This document shows, piece by piece, positions 8,843 to 17,937 of a stretch of 50,016 bases of DNA (its first letter is position 1; every line of letters begins with the position of its first letter). The stretch lies in contig CAJXZV010000004.1 of assembly GCA_913063835.1 (NCBI GenBank), positions 1 through 50,016 of the forward strand, read 5' to 3'. The translations under genes were made by a program, and so were the position numbers. Origin of the DNA: an uncultured Eubacteriales bacterium. GTDB lineage: Bacteria > Bacillota > Sulfobacillia > UBA995 > UBA9673. The notes below the pieces were generated by a model. The model searched no databases. It was given only the letters and a program-made list of their open reading frames with translations, and had not been told where the DNA came from.

Positions 8843-11566
8843 TCACCCCCTTCCCCCGCTCCTGACCCTTTCCCTGACCCGCTCCTGGAGCTCGTACAGC
8901 TTGTTCAAAGCCTCGAGCGGGGTGAGGTTCACCAGGTCCAGCGAGGCGATCTCCTCCTCGACGGGCGACGGCCCGGCCTCGAAAAGGGCGAGCTGGTGGA
9001 AGGTGCCGCCCGACGCGGCGGCGGCCTCGGCTTTGGCCCTCGCCGCCTGCTCCAGGGCGGCCGACCGCTCGAGCTCGGCGAGGATCTCCCGTGCGCGCTG
9101 GATGACGCCGGCCGGCAGCCCGGCCAGTCTGGCCACCTGGATGCCGTAGCTCCGGTCCACGGCCCCGCGGACGACCTTCCTCAGAAAGACGATTTCCTCC
9201 CCGACCTCGCGGACGGAGACGCAGTAGTTGGCCACACCCGGGACCGACCCCTCGAGCTCCGTCAGCTCGTGGTAATGCGTCGCGAACAGGGTCAAGGCCC
9301 CGATGGACCGGGCGATGTGCTCGGAGACGGCCCAGGCCAGGCTGAGCCCGTCGTAGGTGCTCGTCCCCCGACCGACCTCGTCGAGGATGATGAGGCTACG
9401 CCGTGTGGCGTGGTTCAGGATGTGGGCGGTCTCCGACATCTCGACCATGAAGGTGCTCCTGCCCCCCGCCAGCTCGTCCGCGGCCCCGATACGGGTGAAG
9501 ATACGGTCCACCAGGCCGATGCGGGCGGAGTCGGCGGGGACGAAGCCGCCCATCTGGGCCATCAGCACGATGAGGGCCACCTGACGGCAGTAGGTGCTCT
9601 TCCCCGCCATGTTCGGACCGGTCACGACGGCGAAGGCCGGGGCGTCGCCCCCGAGCTGACAATCGTTGGGGACGAACTCCTCCCCGGCCTGGAGGCGCTC
9701 GACGACGGGGTGGCGGCCGGCGGTGATGGAGAGTCCGACCTCCTCGGTGAGCTCGGGCCGGACGTAGCGGTTGCGCCTGGCGGCTTCGGCCAGGGAGAGC
9801 AGGGCGTCGAGCTCAGCCACGGCCCGCGCCGTCGCCTGGACCCGCGCCGCCTCGGCCGCGGCCCTGGCCCTCACCTCGCAGAAGAGTTCGTACTCGAGCT
9901 CTTTGAGCCTCTCCTCGGCTCCGACCACCTCGGCCTCTTTCTCCTTCAGCTCGGGGGTCACGAACCGCTCCGCGTTGGCGAGGGTCTGCTTGCGGATGTA
10001 GTCGGCCGGGACGGCGTCGAGGTTCGCCCGTGTCACCTCGATGTAGTAGCCGAAGACCCGGTTGTAGCCGACCTTCAGGGACTTCACCCCGGTGCGGGCC
10101 CTCTCGGCCGCCTCGAGCTCCGCTATCCACGCCTTGCCGTCCCGGGCCGCCGCTCTGAGGCGGTCGACCTCCTCCGAGTAGCCGGGCCGGATGAGCCCGC
10201 CGTCCTTCAGCCCGGCCGGAGGGTCGTCGTCCAGGGCCCTCTCGATGAGGGCCACCAGCTCCGGCACGGGGTCGAGGCGGCGGGCCAGTTCCATGAGGAG
10301 GGCGGCGCTGGCGCCGGCACCCTCCGGTCCCTCCAGGCCGGCCCGCAGGGCGGGGACGGCCCGGAGCGATTCCGCCAGGGCGAGAAGGTCGCGGGCTCCG
10401 GCCGAACCGGCCTCGGCCCGGGCCACGAGCCTCTCCAGGTCGTGGACCCGGCGCAGTTCCGTCCGCAGCTCCTCCCGGACGAGCTCACGCTCGACGAGCC
10501 GGGCCACAGCCTCCTGCCTCGAGCGGATGGGGTCCAGCTCGGTCAACGGGTGGAGGACCCAGGAGCGCAGGGTCCGGCCCCCCGCGGCGGTCACGGTGTG
10601 GTCGAGCACGCCGAGCAGGGTGGCCCGACGCCTCCGCGGTCCGGAGGCGCCACCCGGGGTCGCCCCGGCCTCCGGTCCGCCGGAGCGCAGGGGTTCGACG
10701 AGCTCGAGGTTGCGCCGGGTGGCGGCGTCGAGGGCCATCGTCCTGCCGCCCGTGTCGGTGCGCAGGGTGCGAATGTGCCCGAGGCTCCCGACCTGGCAGT
10801 CCCGGAGGTAGGCGATGAGGGCGCCGGCGGCGGCCGTGGCCAGGGGCCGCCCGGCGAGACCGTAGGGCTCCAGCGAGGCCGTCCCGAAGTGCTCGAGGAG
10901 GGTCCGGGCGGCCTCCGCCGGTCGGAAGGCCTGCTCACGGTACGTCCTCAGGGGGGTCCTGAGGGAGGCCGCGACGATCCCGGAGACCTCGGGGTCCTCT
11001 CCGACGGCCGGCTGGGCCACGACCTCGGCCGGTTCGAGGCAGGAGAACTCGGCCGCGAACCTCGCCCGGCCCGCCTCGCCCGAGAAGTCCTCGGCTCGGA
11101 ACTCGCCGGTGGAGTAGTCCAGCCAGGCCAGGCCCAGGGACCCCGTCTTCGGGTCGAGGGCCACGCAGGCGATGTAGTTGTTGCCCTTCTCGGGAAGGGA
11201 CGTCGGGTCGAGGACCGTCCCCGGGGTGACGACCCTCACCACCTCCCGGCGGACGAGTCCCTTGGCCTTGCGCGGGTCCTCGACCTGCTCGCACACAGCC
11301 ACCTTGTAGCCCTTCTCGACGAGGCGGGCTATGTACCCCTCGGCGGAGTGATGCGGGACCCCGCACATCGGGACCCTGCGGCCCCCTCCCGTCGTGCGCG
11401 AGGTGAGGGTGATGTCGAGCTCCCTGGCCCCCACCTCCGCGTCCTCGAAGAACATCTCGTAGAAGTCGCCCAGCCTGAAGAAGAGGAGGGCGTCGGGATG
11501 GACCGCCTTGAGCCGGTGGTACTGCTTCATCATCGGGGTCGACAGGCTGTCGGTCAGGACGGGCAC
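8843..11566 (-). CDS. mutS: DNA mismatch repair protein MutS
   Basis: MutS recognises base mismatches and small loops. The 907-residue product has the mismatch-wedging FYE in GDFYEMF (about 33-39), the connector and lever domains, then the ATPase domain with GPNMAGKST, a Walker B region LIILDEVGRGTST and FATHYHEL. The C-terminal dimerisation tail ends with a coiled segment (ELQERVRERV). The GTG at 11566 is chosen because GGAGGG lies three bases upstream and it gives the family start; earlier in-frame codons overlap the miaB coding end. It overlaps miaB by 13 bases. Its TGA stop is in the same frame as mutL, 36 bases before the mutL GTG. Confidence 0.96.
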   Translation of the reverse strand: MPVLTDSLSTPMMKQYHRLKAVHPDALLFFRLGDFYEMFFEDAEVGARELDITLTSRTTGGGRRVPMCGVPHHSAEGYIARLVEKGYKVAVCEQVEDPRKAKGLVRREVVRVVTPGTVLDPTSLPEKGNNYIACVALDPKTGSLGLAWLDYSTGEFRAEDFSGEAGRARFAAEFSCLEPAEVVAQPAVGEDPEVSGIVAASLRTPLRTYREQAFRPAEAARTLLEHFGTASLEPYGLAGRPLATAAAGALIAYLRDCQVGSLGHIRTLRTDTGGRTMALDAATRRNLELVEPLRSGGPEAGATPGGASGPRRRRATLLGVLDHTVTAAGGRTLRSWVLHPLTELDPIRSRQEAVARLVERELVREELRTELRRVHDLERLVARAEAGSAGARDLLALAESLRAVPALRAGLEGPEGAGASAALLMELARRLDPVPELVALIERALDDDPPAGLKDGGLIRPGYSEEVDRLRAAARDGKAWIAELEAAERARTGVKSLKVGYNRVFGYYIEVTRANLDAVPADYIRKQTLANAERFVTPELKEKEAEVVGAEERLKELEYELFCEVRARAAAEAARVQATARAVAELDALLSLAEAARRNRYVRPELTEEVGLSITAGRHPVVERLQAGEEFVPNDCQLGGDAPAFAVVTGPNMAGKSTYCRQVALIVLMAQMGGFVPADSARIGLVDRIFTRIGAADELAGGRSTFMVEMSETAHILNHATRRSLIILDEVGRGTSTYDGLSLAWAVSEHIARSIGALTLFATHYHELTELEGSVPGVANYCVSVREVGEEIVFLRKVVRGAVDRSYGIQVARLAGLPAGVIQRAREILAELERSAALEQAARAKAEAAAASGGTFHQLALFEAGPSPVEEEIASLDLVNLTPLEALNKLYELQERVRERVRSGGRG

Positions 11567-13038
11567 CTTCCCTCCGCACGGACGCGTCCCGCGTTCGGCC
11601 CGCCGGCGTCCCGGTCCCCCACGCAACGGCCCTCGAGGCTCCACGTGTGGGCCTCCTCCACCCTCACGACGACCTCGCGGCCGACGAGGTCGGCGGGCTT
11701 CACCCCTTCCGGGGGCCTGAAGAGGACGAGCTTGTTCGTCCGGCTGCGGCCGGCGGCGAGTCCCGGGCGCCTCTCGGCCTCACCCTCGACCAGCACCTCC
11801 ACCTCACAGCCGACGAGCTCGCGGTTCCTGGCCAGGCTCACCTCGTTCTGGGTTTCGATGAGACGGTGGAGCCTCTCCTTCTTCACCTCGGGCGGGACCT
11901 GGTCCGGCGCCTCCGCGGCGGGGGTCCCCCTCCGGGGTGAGTAGGCGAAGGTGAACGCCGAATCGAAGCGGACCTCCCGCACCAGGCTGAGGGTGTCCTC
12001 GAAGTCGGCGTCGGTCTCGCCCGGGAAGCCCACGATGAGATCGGTGGAGAAGGCCGCCCCGGGGACCCGGCGCCGGATGCGCTCGACGAGGGCCAGGTAG
12101 TCCTCGCGCGTGTAACCGCGGTTCATCCTCTTCAGGATGCGCGTCGAGCCCGACTGGGCGGGAAGGTGGAAGTTCTCACACACCCGTTCGCATTCGGCCA
12201 CGGCCTCGATGATGTCGTCGGTGAAGTTGCGCGGGTGGGATGTGGTGTACCTGATGCGCGCCACCCCTTCGACCCGGTCGAGCTCCCGGAGGAGCCCGGA
12301 GAAGGTCCGCCCGGGACCCGCCGGCAGGTCGCGGCCGTAGGAGTTCACGTTCTGCCCGAGCAGGTAGACCTCCTTGAAGCCCTCCAGAGCCAGCTCCTCC
12401 ACCTCCCGCCGGATGTCCTCGGGAAGGCGGCTCCTCTCGCGCCCCCTGACATAGGGCACGATGCAGTAGGTGCAGAAGCTGTCACAGCCGTACATGATGG
12501 TCACCCAGGCCCGCACACCGGGGTCCCGCCGCACGGGAAGGCCCTCGACGACCTCGCCCCGGGCCTCGGTCCAGACCTCCACCACCGGCCCCGGGCGGGC
12601 CCCGGCCCTGGCGGCGGCCGCCTCCTGGATGAGGTCGGGCAGGCGGTAGAGGTTGTGGGTGCCCATGATGATGTCGACCCCGGACGCCCGCCGCAGGATG
12701 CGCTCCACCGCCCCTTCCTGCTGGCTCATGCAGCCGGCGACAACGATGACCAGGCCCGGGTGCCGGCGCTTGAGTCCCTGCAGCTCACCGATACGGCCCA
12801 GGATGCGCTTCTCCGCCGTCTCGCGCACGCAACAGGTGTTGACAAGGATGAGGTCGGCGTCCTCCGGGCCGCCGGCCTTCTCGTAGCCGATCTCAGCCAG
12901 AACGCCCCTTATGACCTCCGAGTCGTGGACGTTCATCTGGCACCCGTAGGTCTCGACATGGGCCCTCGGCGGCTCGTCGGCGTCCGGCCGCCGGCCGTGG
13001 ACCCGCCAGGCCAGTTCAGGGTCGTACCTTGACTCCAT
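11554..13038 (-). CDS. miaB: tRNA-2-methylthio-N6-dimethylallyladenosine synthase MiaB
   Basis: MiaB is a radical-SAM methylthiotransferase that acts on i6A37 made by MiaA. The N-terminal iron-sulfur domain has its three cysteines in ETYGCQMN, VNTCCVRE and VAGCMSQQ. The radical-SAM cluster motif is CDSFCTYC, followed by VPYVRGRERSR, and the C-terminal TRAM domain contains GRSRTNKLV. At 494 residues it is slightly longer than many homologues because of a short N-terminal extension and tail. The three cysteine clusters plus RGRERSR separate it from RimO, which is also present at 42.7-44.2 kb. It heads the miaB-mutS-mutL-miaA-hfq run. Confidence 0.95.
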   Translation of the reverse strand: MESRYDPELAWRVHGRRPDADEPPRAHVETYGCQMNVHDSEVIRGVLAEIGYEKAGGPEDADLILVNTCCVRETAEKRILGRIGELQGLKRRHPGLVIVVAGCMSQQEGAVERILRRASGVDIIMGTHNLYRLPDLIQEAAAARAGARPGPVVEVWTEARGEVVEGLPVRRDPGVRAWVTIMYGCDSFCTYCIVPYVRGRERSRLPEDIRREVEELALEGFKEVYLLGQNVNSYGRDLPAGPGRTFSGLLRELDRVEGVARIRYTTSHPRNFTDDIIEAVAECERVCENFHLPAQSGSTRILKRMNRGYTREDYLALVERIRRRVPGAAFSTDLIVGFPGETDADFEDTLSLVREVRFDSAFTFAYSPRRGTPAAEAPDQVPPEVKKERLHRLIETQNEVSLARNRELVGCEVEVLVEGEAERRPGLAAGRSRTNKLVLFRPPEGVKPADLVGREVVVRVEEAHTWSLEGRCVGDRDAGGPNAGRVRAEGRCPS

Positions 13039-13127
13039 GAGGGAGCCTCCGTTCCTTTCGTCCGGGGAAGGCCTCTCGGCGGCGTCACCTGTGCGCCGTC
13101 ACCGAGCGCGGCAGGGGGGACTGCGCC

Positions 13128-13146
13128 GGTCCAGATGGGCTGGACC
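13128..13146 (-). terminator. Small hairpin after the alpha-mannosidase gene
   Basis: GGTCCAG and CTGGACC form a perfect 7-bp stem with a five-base loop just downstream of the mannosidase stop. No T-run follows on the minus strand, so a terminator role is uncertain. It could also belong to the miaB leader region. Confidence 0.35.
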
Positions 13147-13155
13147 TCTTCTGCG

Positions 13156-16100
13156 TCATCCAGTGTATCCCTTCAGCCTCGGAGGCAAACCGTCCGGGCC
13201 CCCGGCCGGGGCCAGAGGCAGGCCCACGGTGACGAGTTCCCACGGGTCGAGGCGGAGCTCCCAGGAGGGCTCCGCTCCCTCGCCGCGTGCCGGGCGTTCG
13301 GCCAGGTCGAGCCGTTCGGGCGGTCCGAGGCAGGCCCCGGCCCCGGCTTCGAAGAGCACCGTCGCGCACGTCGGCGAGAGGTTCACCAGGCGCACCACCA
13401 GCCGGCAGGTCTCCCCGTCGCCCGGTCCTTCGAAGCTCTTCTTGACGGCCGTGACCACGACGGCGTCAGGCCGCTCCGCCTCGAGGACCCTGAGTTCGAG
13501 CAGGCCGCCCGCCGCCCGGAGGGTCCCGTCCGGGCCCACCGGCCGCACCTCCGGGTCGCCGCCGTCACCGTGCGCGCCACCCGGGCCGCCGTTCCCGGTC
13601 TGGGACGGTCCCGCCCGGGACAGGCACAGCAGCGGCGGCTCGAGCCGGCCGAGCAGGTCCACGGCCCCGGCCTCCCGCCAGTCGCCGCGGTGCACCGACA
13701 GGGCGTACTCCAGTTCGTGCCGGCCGGGGCATTGCCCCTCAGGTGTGGCCACCCCGGGGCCCGCGTGCCCGGGCCGGTTCTCGAGGTCGTCCCGGGACAG
13801 CCAGCCGACGCTCCTCACGAGGGTGAGGGCGAGTCCCTCTCCGCGGCCGACCACCGCGTACTCGGGCAGGCCGGGGGCGAAGACGGTGAGCCCCCCGGCT
13901 CCGAAGAACCCGCGGTGAGGCCACGTGCCCGAGGGCAGCTCCGCCCATGCGCCGCCGTCGCCCACGGGCTCGACCGCCGGGCGCTGCACCACGGAGAAGT
14001 GGCTCAGAGCGTAGTGCGAGTCGAAGGGACGGGGCACCGGGAAGACGGCCTGAAGACGGTGGTCGCGGGCGCGGTTGTCGAAGACCGTCCTCAGGCGTAC
14101 CAAAGCCTCCCCGGCCACCAGGCTGACCAGGGTGACGACCTCCATCTCGACTACATGTCGCCGGTCCCTCAGCCGCCTTCTCCTGTCCGCCGAGAGCCCG
14201 ACAGGCAGACGGTAGAGGGCGGTGACCTCCAGTGTCGCCCTCACCGGTCCCGTCTCGACGACCCGCACCTTCACCCGGCGGAGGGGCCGGGAGACGATGT
14301 GGTCCTCCGGAGGTGGGCAGTACGTGTAGAGGTCGCCCCGGTCCCCTCCGTCGGTCAGGCGGTGTAGACCCGGGTACGTCAGTCCCGACCTCTTGTCCGT
14401 CACGTCGAGGGTCCCGTCGGGGCGGACGACGACCCTGAAGACGTCGTTCTCCAGGCCGGGCCCCTGCGGACCCTGCGTCACGGCCGCGGCCGCCCGGTCG
14501 GGCCCGTCGGGGCGGGCCGACCCCTCCGACCGTCCGCCCGGGGCCGCCTCGACCCTGTAGCGCCGCCAGCCGAGGCCCGGGACGTCCTCGGCGAGGAAGA
14601 TGACCCGCCGCTCGCGGGAGCGGCGGCCGAGGACGCGGACCCGCTGCACCGCCGGGTCGGAGATGAGGGCCCGGACCTCCTCCTTCAGGGCGGTCATGTC
14701 GAGGTCCCCGACCTCACGGTCGCCGAGGACCAGTTCGATCCGGGCCCTGCCCGGTTCGGGACGGCTCAGCCGCACCTGGTTCACGACCATACCCAGGATC
14801 TCGCGTCCGGGCAGGAGCGGGAGGAGGCCGCGGAGCTGAAGGGGTGAGAGCTCGAGGTCGAAGACCGTGTCCTCGCCGCCGGCGGCGACCTCCTGGCAGG
14901 GGACCCCGAGGTCGCCCGCCCCCTCCCCCGCCGTCCACCGGGCGGCCTGTGAGGCCGAGGTCGCGTCACCTGGTGCCGCCGCCCGCACCGTCAGGTGGTC
15001 TGCGTCCGGCGCGACGGCCTCGACGAGGCCGCCCCTCCGCACCGGACCGCAGTTGACGACGACGAACTCCGTCCCTCCCGCCCGGAGGCGCCGGTCCAGG
15101 GCGGCTTCCGCCCGCTCCAGGAGACCCTTTCCGACCTGCTCGACCTTGTCGAACCTCGTCTCCATCTCCCGGTGCACGACATCGATGCTGCACCCGCAGA
15201 TGCTGTCGTGCGGGTGGTTCTTCAGGAGGAGACGCCAGGCGTAGTCGAGTTCCGCCGTCGGGTAGGGCAGGGCTCCCAGGAGCCAGGCCATGGCTGACGC
15301 CGGCTCCACCTTCCGCGTGAGGAGCGACTCGACCCGGTGGTTCCGCTGTTTCTGGCGGAGGCGGGCCGAGAGCGTCCCCGCCAGGACCGGGGCCCGGCGC
15401 CCGGACCGGAGCTCACCCGTCACCACGGCCGACCGCCGTCCTCCGGCCCGGACCTCGCCGGGAAGAGCGTCCCCCAGCGCCTTCCGCAGCTCGGCGAAGT
15501 ACTCGGGAAGGCTTGACACCCGGACACGGTCGCCTTCCCACTCCCGGTCGACCAGAGTCAGCGCCCGCCCCGTGCCCGGGCGGGGGGGCAGGTGGTCGGA
15601 GCCGTTCATGAGAAGATACACGGGCACGGCGGCGAAGGGCTCCAGCTCGGCCACCGCCTCCCTGACGCGGCGGCCGGCCTCGGCAGGGTCGGGCGGCAGG
15701 CCGGCGGCATTGGAATAGCTCGTCGCCAGGTACCCGACGAGGACCTCCGCCCCCGACGGCGCCCGCCAGAAGAAGGCATGGCCCTCGACGTCCTCCCCCA
15801 CGCCGCGCCAGAGACACGCCTCCCGCATGCCGAACCCCCTCAGCACGGTGGGCAGGTCGGCCGTGTGGCCGAACTGGTCGGGGACGTAACCGACCCTCAT
15901 GGCTCCACCGGCCGCCTCGGCGCTCCTCAGGCCGAGGGCGAGGTTCCGCACCAGCGCCTCACCGTCTACGAGGAACTCGTCGGGGAGGACGTACCAGGGT
16001 CCCAGGCCGAGCCGTCCGTCAGCGGCCAGCCGCTGCAGGCGCCGGGCGTTCTCAGGACGGAACTCGAGATAGTCCTCGACGACCACGGTCTGGCCGTCGA

Positions 16101-16272
16101 GCAGGAAGTGCCTGTACTCCGGCTCGGCCTCCAGGATGTCAAGGAGCCTGTCCACCATGTCGACGAGTTTCAGCCGGAAGCTCTCGAAGGGGAGATACCA
16201 CTCCCTGTCCCAGTGGGTGTGGCAGACCACGTGGACGGACACAGGGCCGCCGCCTGCGCCGGGCTCCTTCAT
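13156..16272 (-). CDS. Alpha-mannosidase, glycoside hydrolase family 38
   Basis: GH38 enzymes are zinc-dependent retaining alpha-mannosidases. The N-terminal catalytic domain has HTHWDREW at 18-25 (zinc ligands), the nucleophile Asp132 in GYVPDQFGH, LMNGSDH at about 221-227, and a further zinc-ligand region NHPHDSICGCSID at 352-364. The rest, to 1038 residues, is the beta-sandwich region of the family. There is no signal peptide, so it acts in the cytoplasm, probably on imported mannosides or mannosylglycerate-type solutes. Its ATG overlaps the ROK kinase stop by four bases. Together with the cupin isomerase and kinase it makes a compact mannose-release and phosphorylation operon. The exact substrate cannot be read from the sequence. 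Confidence 0.92.
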   Translation of the reverse strand: MKEPGAGGGPVSVHVVCHTHWDREWYLPFESFRLKLVDMVDRLLDILEAEPEYRHFLLDGQTVVVEDYLEFRPENARRLQRLAADGRLGLGPWYVLPDEFLVDGEALVRNLALGLRSAEAAGGAMRVGYVPDQFGHTADLPTVLRGFGMREACLWRGVGEDVEGHAFFWRAPSGAEVLVGYLATSYSNAAGLPPDPAEAGRRVREAVAELEPFAAVPVYLLMNGSDHLPPRPGTGRALTLVDREWEGDRVRVSSLPEYFAELRKALGDALPGEVRAGGRRSAVVTGELRSGRRAPVLAGTLSARLRQKQRNHRVESLLTRKVEPASAMAWLLGALPYPTAELDYAWRLLLKNHPHDSICGCSIDVVHREMETRFDKVEQVGKGLLERAEAALDRRLRAGGTEFVVVNCGPVRRGGLVEAVAPDADHLTVRAAAPGDATSASQAARWTAGEGAGDLGVPCQEVAAGGEDTVFDLELSPLQLRGLLPLLPGREILGMVVNQVRLSRPEPGRARIELVLGDREVGDLDMTALKEEVRALISDPAVQRVRVLGRRSRERRVIFLAEDVPGLGWRRYRVEAAPGGRSEGSARPDGPDRAAAAVTQGPQGPGLENDVFRVVVRPDGTLDVTDKRSGLTYPGLHRLTDGGDRGDLYTYCPPPEDHIVSRPLRRVKVRVVETGPVRATLEVTALYRLPVGLSADRRRRLRDRRHVVEMEVVTLVSLVAGEALVRLRTVFDNRARDHRLQAVFPVPRPFDSHYALSHFSVVQRPAVEPVGDGGAWAELPSGTWPHRGFFGAGGLTVFAPGLPEYAVVGRGEGLALTLVRSVGWLSRDDLENRPGHAGPGVATPEGQCPGRHELEYALSVHRGDWREAGAVDLLGRLEPPLLCLSRAGPSQTGNGGPGGAHGDGGDPEVRPVGPDGTLRAAGGLLELRVLEAERPDAVVVTAVKKSFEGPGDGETCRLVVRLVNLSPTCATVLFEAGAGACLGPPERLDLAERPARGEGAEPSWELRLDPWELVTVGLPLAPAGGPDGLPPRLKGYTG

Positions 16273-17273
16273 GCCGGGTCCCCCTTCCTCGGGTCCCTCT
16301 TCCCGTCCTTCCCGTTGTGCGGACCGCCGACGGCCAGGCGCCGCCGGGCGAGGAGCGCCGCTCCGAGCAGCGCGGCGTCACGTCCGAGCCGGGCCGCCTC
16401 CACCTGCGGCCCTCCCTTCCCGCGCCAGGACGCGGGCATCAGCCTGGCCCGGACCTCCTCGCGGACGACCCTGAGGAAAGGCTCCCCCAGCCCGGCCACG
16501 CCGCCGCCGACAACGATGACCTCCGGGTCCAGCAGGGCGGCCGCGGCGGCGAGGCCGACCCCCAGCCAGCGGGCCGTCTCGGAGACGGCCTCCAAGGCCC
16601 GAGGGTCCCCGGCCGCGAGGAGCCGGGCGAGCTCGCCGGCCGTCACGTCACGGCCGAGGCGCTCCCGAAGCCGTCTCTGGAGGGCGGACCCCGAGGCCGC
16701 GGTCTCCAGGCACCCCCGGTTGCCGCAGTTGCACTCGACGGGAGCGCCCCCCGCCGCCACGGTGATGTGGCCGAGCTCCCCCGCGGCGTCGCGGAAGCCG
16801 TGAAAGATCTCGCCTCCGATGACGATGCCGCCGCCGACGCCCGTGCCGACCGTCGCGAGGAGAAGCGGGTCGGGGCCGTCGCGCACCGACCACTCGGCCA
16901 GGGCGGCGAGGTTGGCATCGTTGTCCAGGAACACCGGAGCGCCGACGAGACCCTCCAGGCGCTCGACCACCGGGACGTCACGCCAGTGGAGGTTGGGGGC
17001 GTGGATGATGACGCCTCTCCGGGTGTCGAGCGGACCGGGAGACGCCAGGCCCACGGCCCTGACCGTCCGCGACCCCGCCAGGTCCCTGAGAAGGTCCGCC
17101 ATCCGGGCCACGACCGCCTCCGGCCCTTCCTCGGCCCTGGTCTTCACCTGCCTCCGGCCCACCGGGCGCCACGCCGTGAGACCTGCCGGCTCCCCGACGT
17201 CTAGGTCGTCGGCCTCGAAGACGCCGGCGAGGATCTTCGTCCCGCCCAGGTCCAGCGCTCCGAGCAGGGTCAT
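16269..17273 (-). CDS. ROK family sugar kinase
   Basis: ROK kinases phosphorylate hexoses or N-acetylhexosamines. The 334-residue protein starts MTLLGALDLGGTKI, containing the phosphate-binding DxGGTK motif. It has LDNDANLAALAEW, the glycine-rich TVGTGVGGGIVIGG, and the ROK zinc motif GH-x9-C-x-CGxxGCxE (GHITVAAGG then CNCGNRGCLE). The ATG at 17273 overlaps the cupin gene stop by four bases. Upstream in-frame sequence lacks kinase features. Given the GH38 mannosidase next door, mannose or a related sugar is the likely substrate, which is inference. No HTH domain is present, so this is an enzyme and not a ROK repressor. Confidence 0.92.
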   Translation of the reverse strand: MTLLGALDLGGTKILAGVFEADDLDVGEPAGLTAWRPVGRRQVKTRAEEGPEAVVARMADLLRDLAGSRTVRAVGLASPGPLDTRRGVIIHAPNLHWRDVPVVERLEGLVGAPVFLDNDANLAALAEWSVRDGPDPLLLATVGTGVGGGIVIGGEIFHGFRDAAGELGHITVAAGGAPVECNCGNRGCLETAASGSALQRRLRERLGRDVTAGELARLLAAGDPRALEAVSETARWLGVGLAAAAALLDPEVIVVGGGVAGLGEPFLRVVREEVRARLMPASWRGKGGPQVEAARLGRDAALLGAALLARRRLAVGGPHNGKDGKRDPRKGDPA

Positions 17274-17671
17274 CCTCTGTCCGCCTCCCGGCCGCCCTCC
17301 CGACCGTAGGCGTCTTCCACTCTCACGACATCGTCCGGGTGGGCGGTGGAGACCTCCAGGATGGTGAGGTCGGTCTCGGCCGAGATGCGGTGACGGACAC
17401 CCGGAGGGATGGTCACGGACATGCCCGGCCGGATGTCGTGTTCGGCTCCGCCCAGAGTCAGGCGTCCCCGGCCGCCCGAGAAGAAGAGGGTCTCCAGCTT
17501 CTCCCGGTGGTACTGCAGGCTGAGGCAGTGCCCTGCCCGCACCTCGAGCACCTTCCCGAGATAGGCTTCTGTCTCGGCCCACCAGAGCTCCCTGCCCCAC
17601 GGCTTCTCCACCACCCGCGGCGGCCGGAAGACACCCGGGGCGCCGTCCGAAGAACCTCTCGAACCGCCCAT
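17270..17671 (-). CDS. Cupin protein, mannose-6-phosphate isomerase type II-like
   Basis: This 133-residue single cupin has the family opening VVEKPWGRELWWAET, the metal-binding pattern SLQYHREKLETLFFSGG (a variant of HxHxxE with a later Glu), and PPGVRHRI as the second cupin motif. Similar small cupins form the isomerase half of mannose-1-phosphate guanylyltransferase/isomerases, or stand alone as sugar-phosphate isomerases. The ATG at 17671 is preferred over an ATG at 17722 because GGAGGG lies seven bases upstream. It is the first gene of the operon with the ROK kinase and GH38 mannosidase and would convert mannose-6-phosphate to fructose-6-phosphate. Confidence 0.8.
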   Translation of the reverse strand: MGGSRGSSDGAPGVFRPPRVVEKPWGRELWWAETEAYLGKVLEVRAGHCLSLQYHREKLETLFFSGGRGRLTLGGAEHDIRPGMSVTIPPGVRHRISAETDLTILEVSTAHPDDVVRVEDAYGREGGREADRG

Positions 17672-17937
17672 CGCCGCTCCCTCCCTCGAAAGGTCGCCCC
17701 CTTGGCACGCACCCCGCTCCACCTGGTCTTTCGGCTTCCCGTGCCTCCTCCCTCCCCCCCGCCCGCGCCGTCGGTGCGCCGGCGGGAGACCGGTTCCCCT
17801 GATCTCGCCCCCGGCGTGGAGGTTTCCCGTGACCGGCGTCGTAGTTGAGCACAGGGCCTGCCCCGACCCGGTGACCGGGAACGGGACCGGACCGGCTCAC
17901 CGCCCACCTCGAGAGCCTGGAAGGAGGCTGGACCGAC

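Noticed and set aside
8843-8845. UGA between mutS and mutL read as selenocysteine.
   Set aside because: No family Cys or Sec position falls here and no obvious SECIS-like hairpin follows; normal termination of mutS is simpler.
7154-11944. Very long open reading frame (about 1,600 codons) on the + strand opposite mutL, mutS and miaB.
   Set aside because: It is the antisense of clear family matches, has low-complexity Arg/Gly/Pro/Asp composition, and reflects high GC at third codon positions.
17274-17900. In-frame extension of the ROK kinase gene to 17900.
   Set aside because: The upstream sequence overlaps the cupin gene and lacks kinase features; the ATG at 17273 overlaps the cupin stop.
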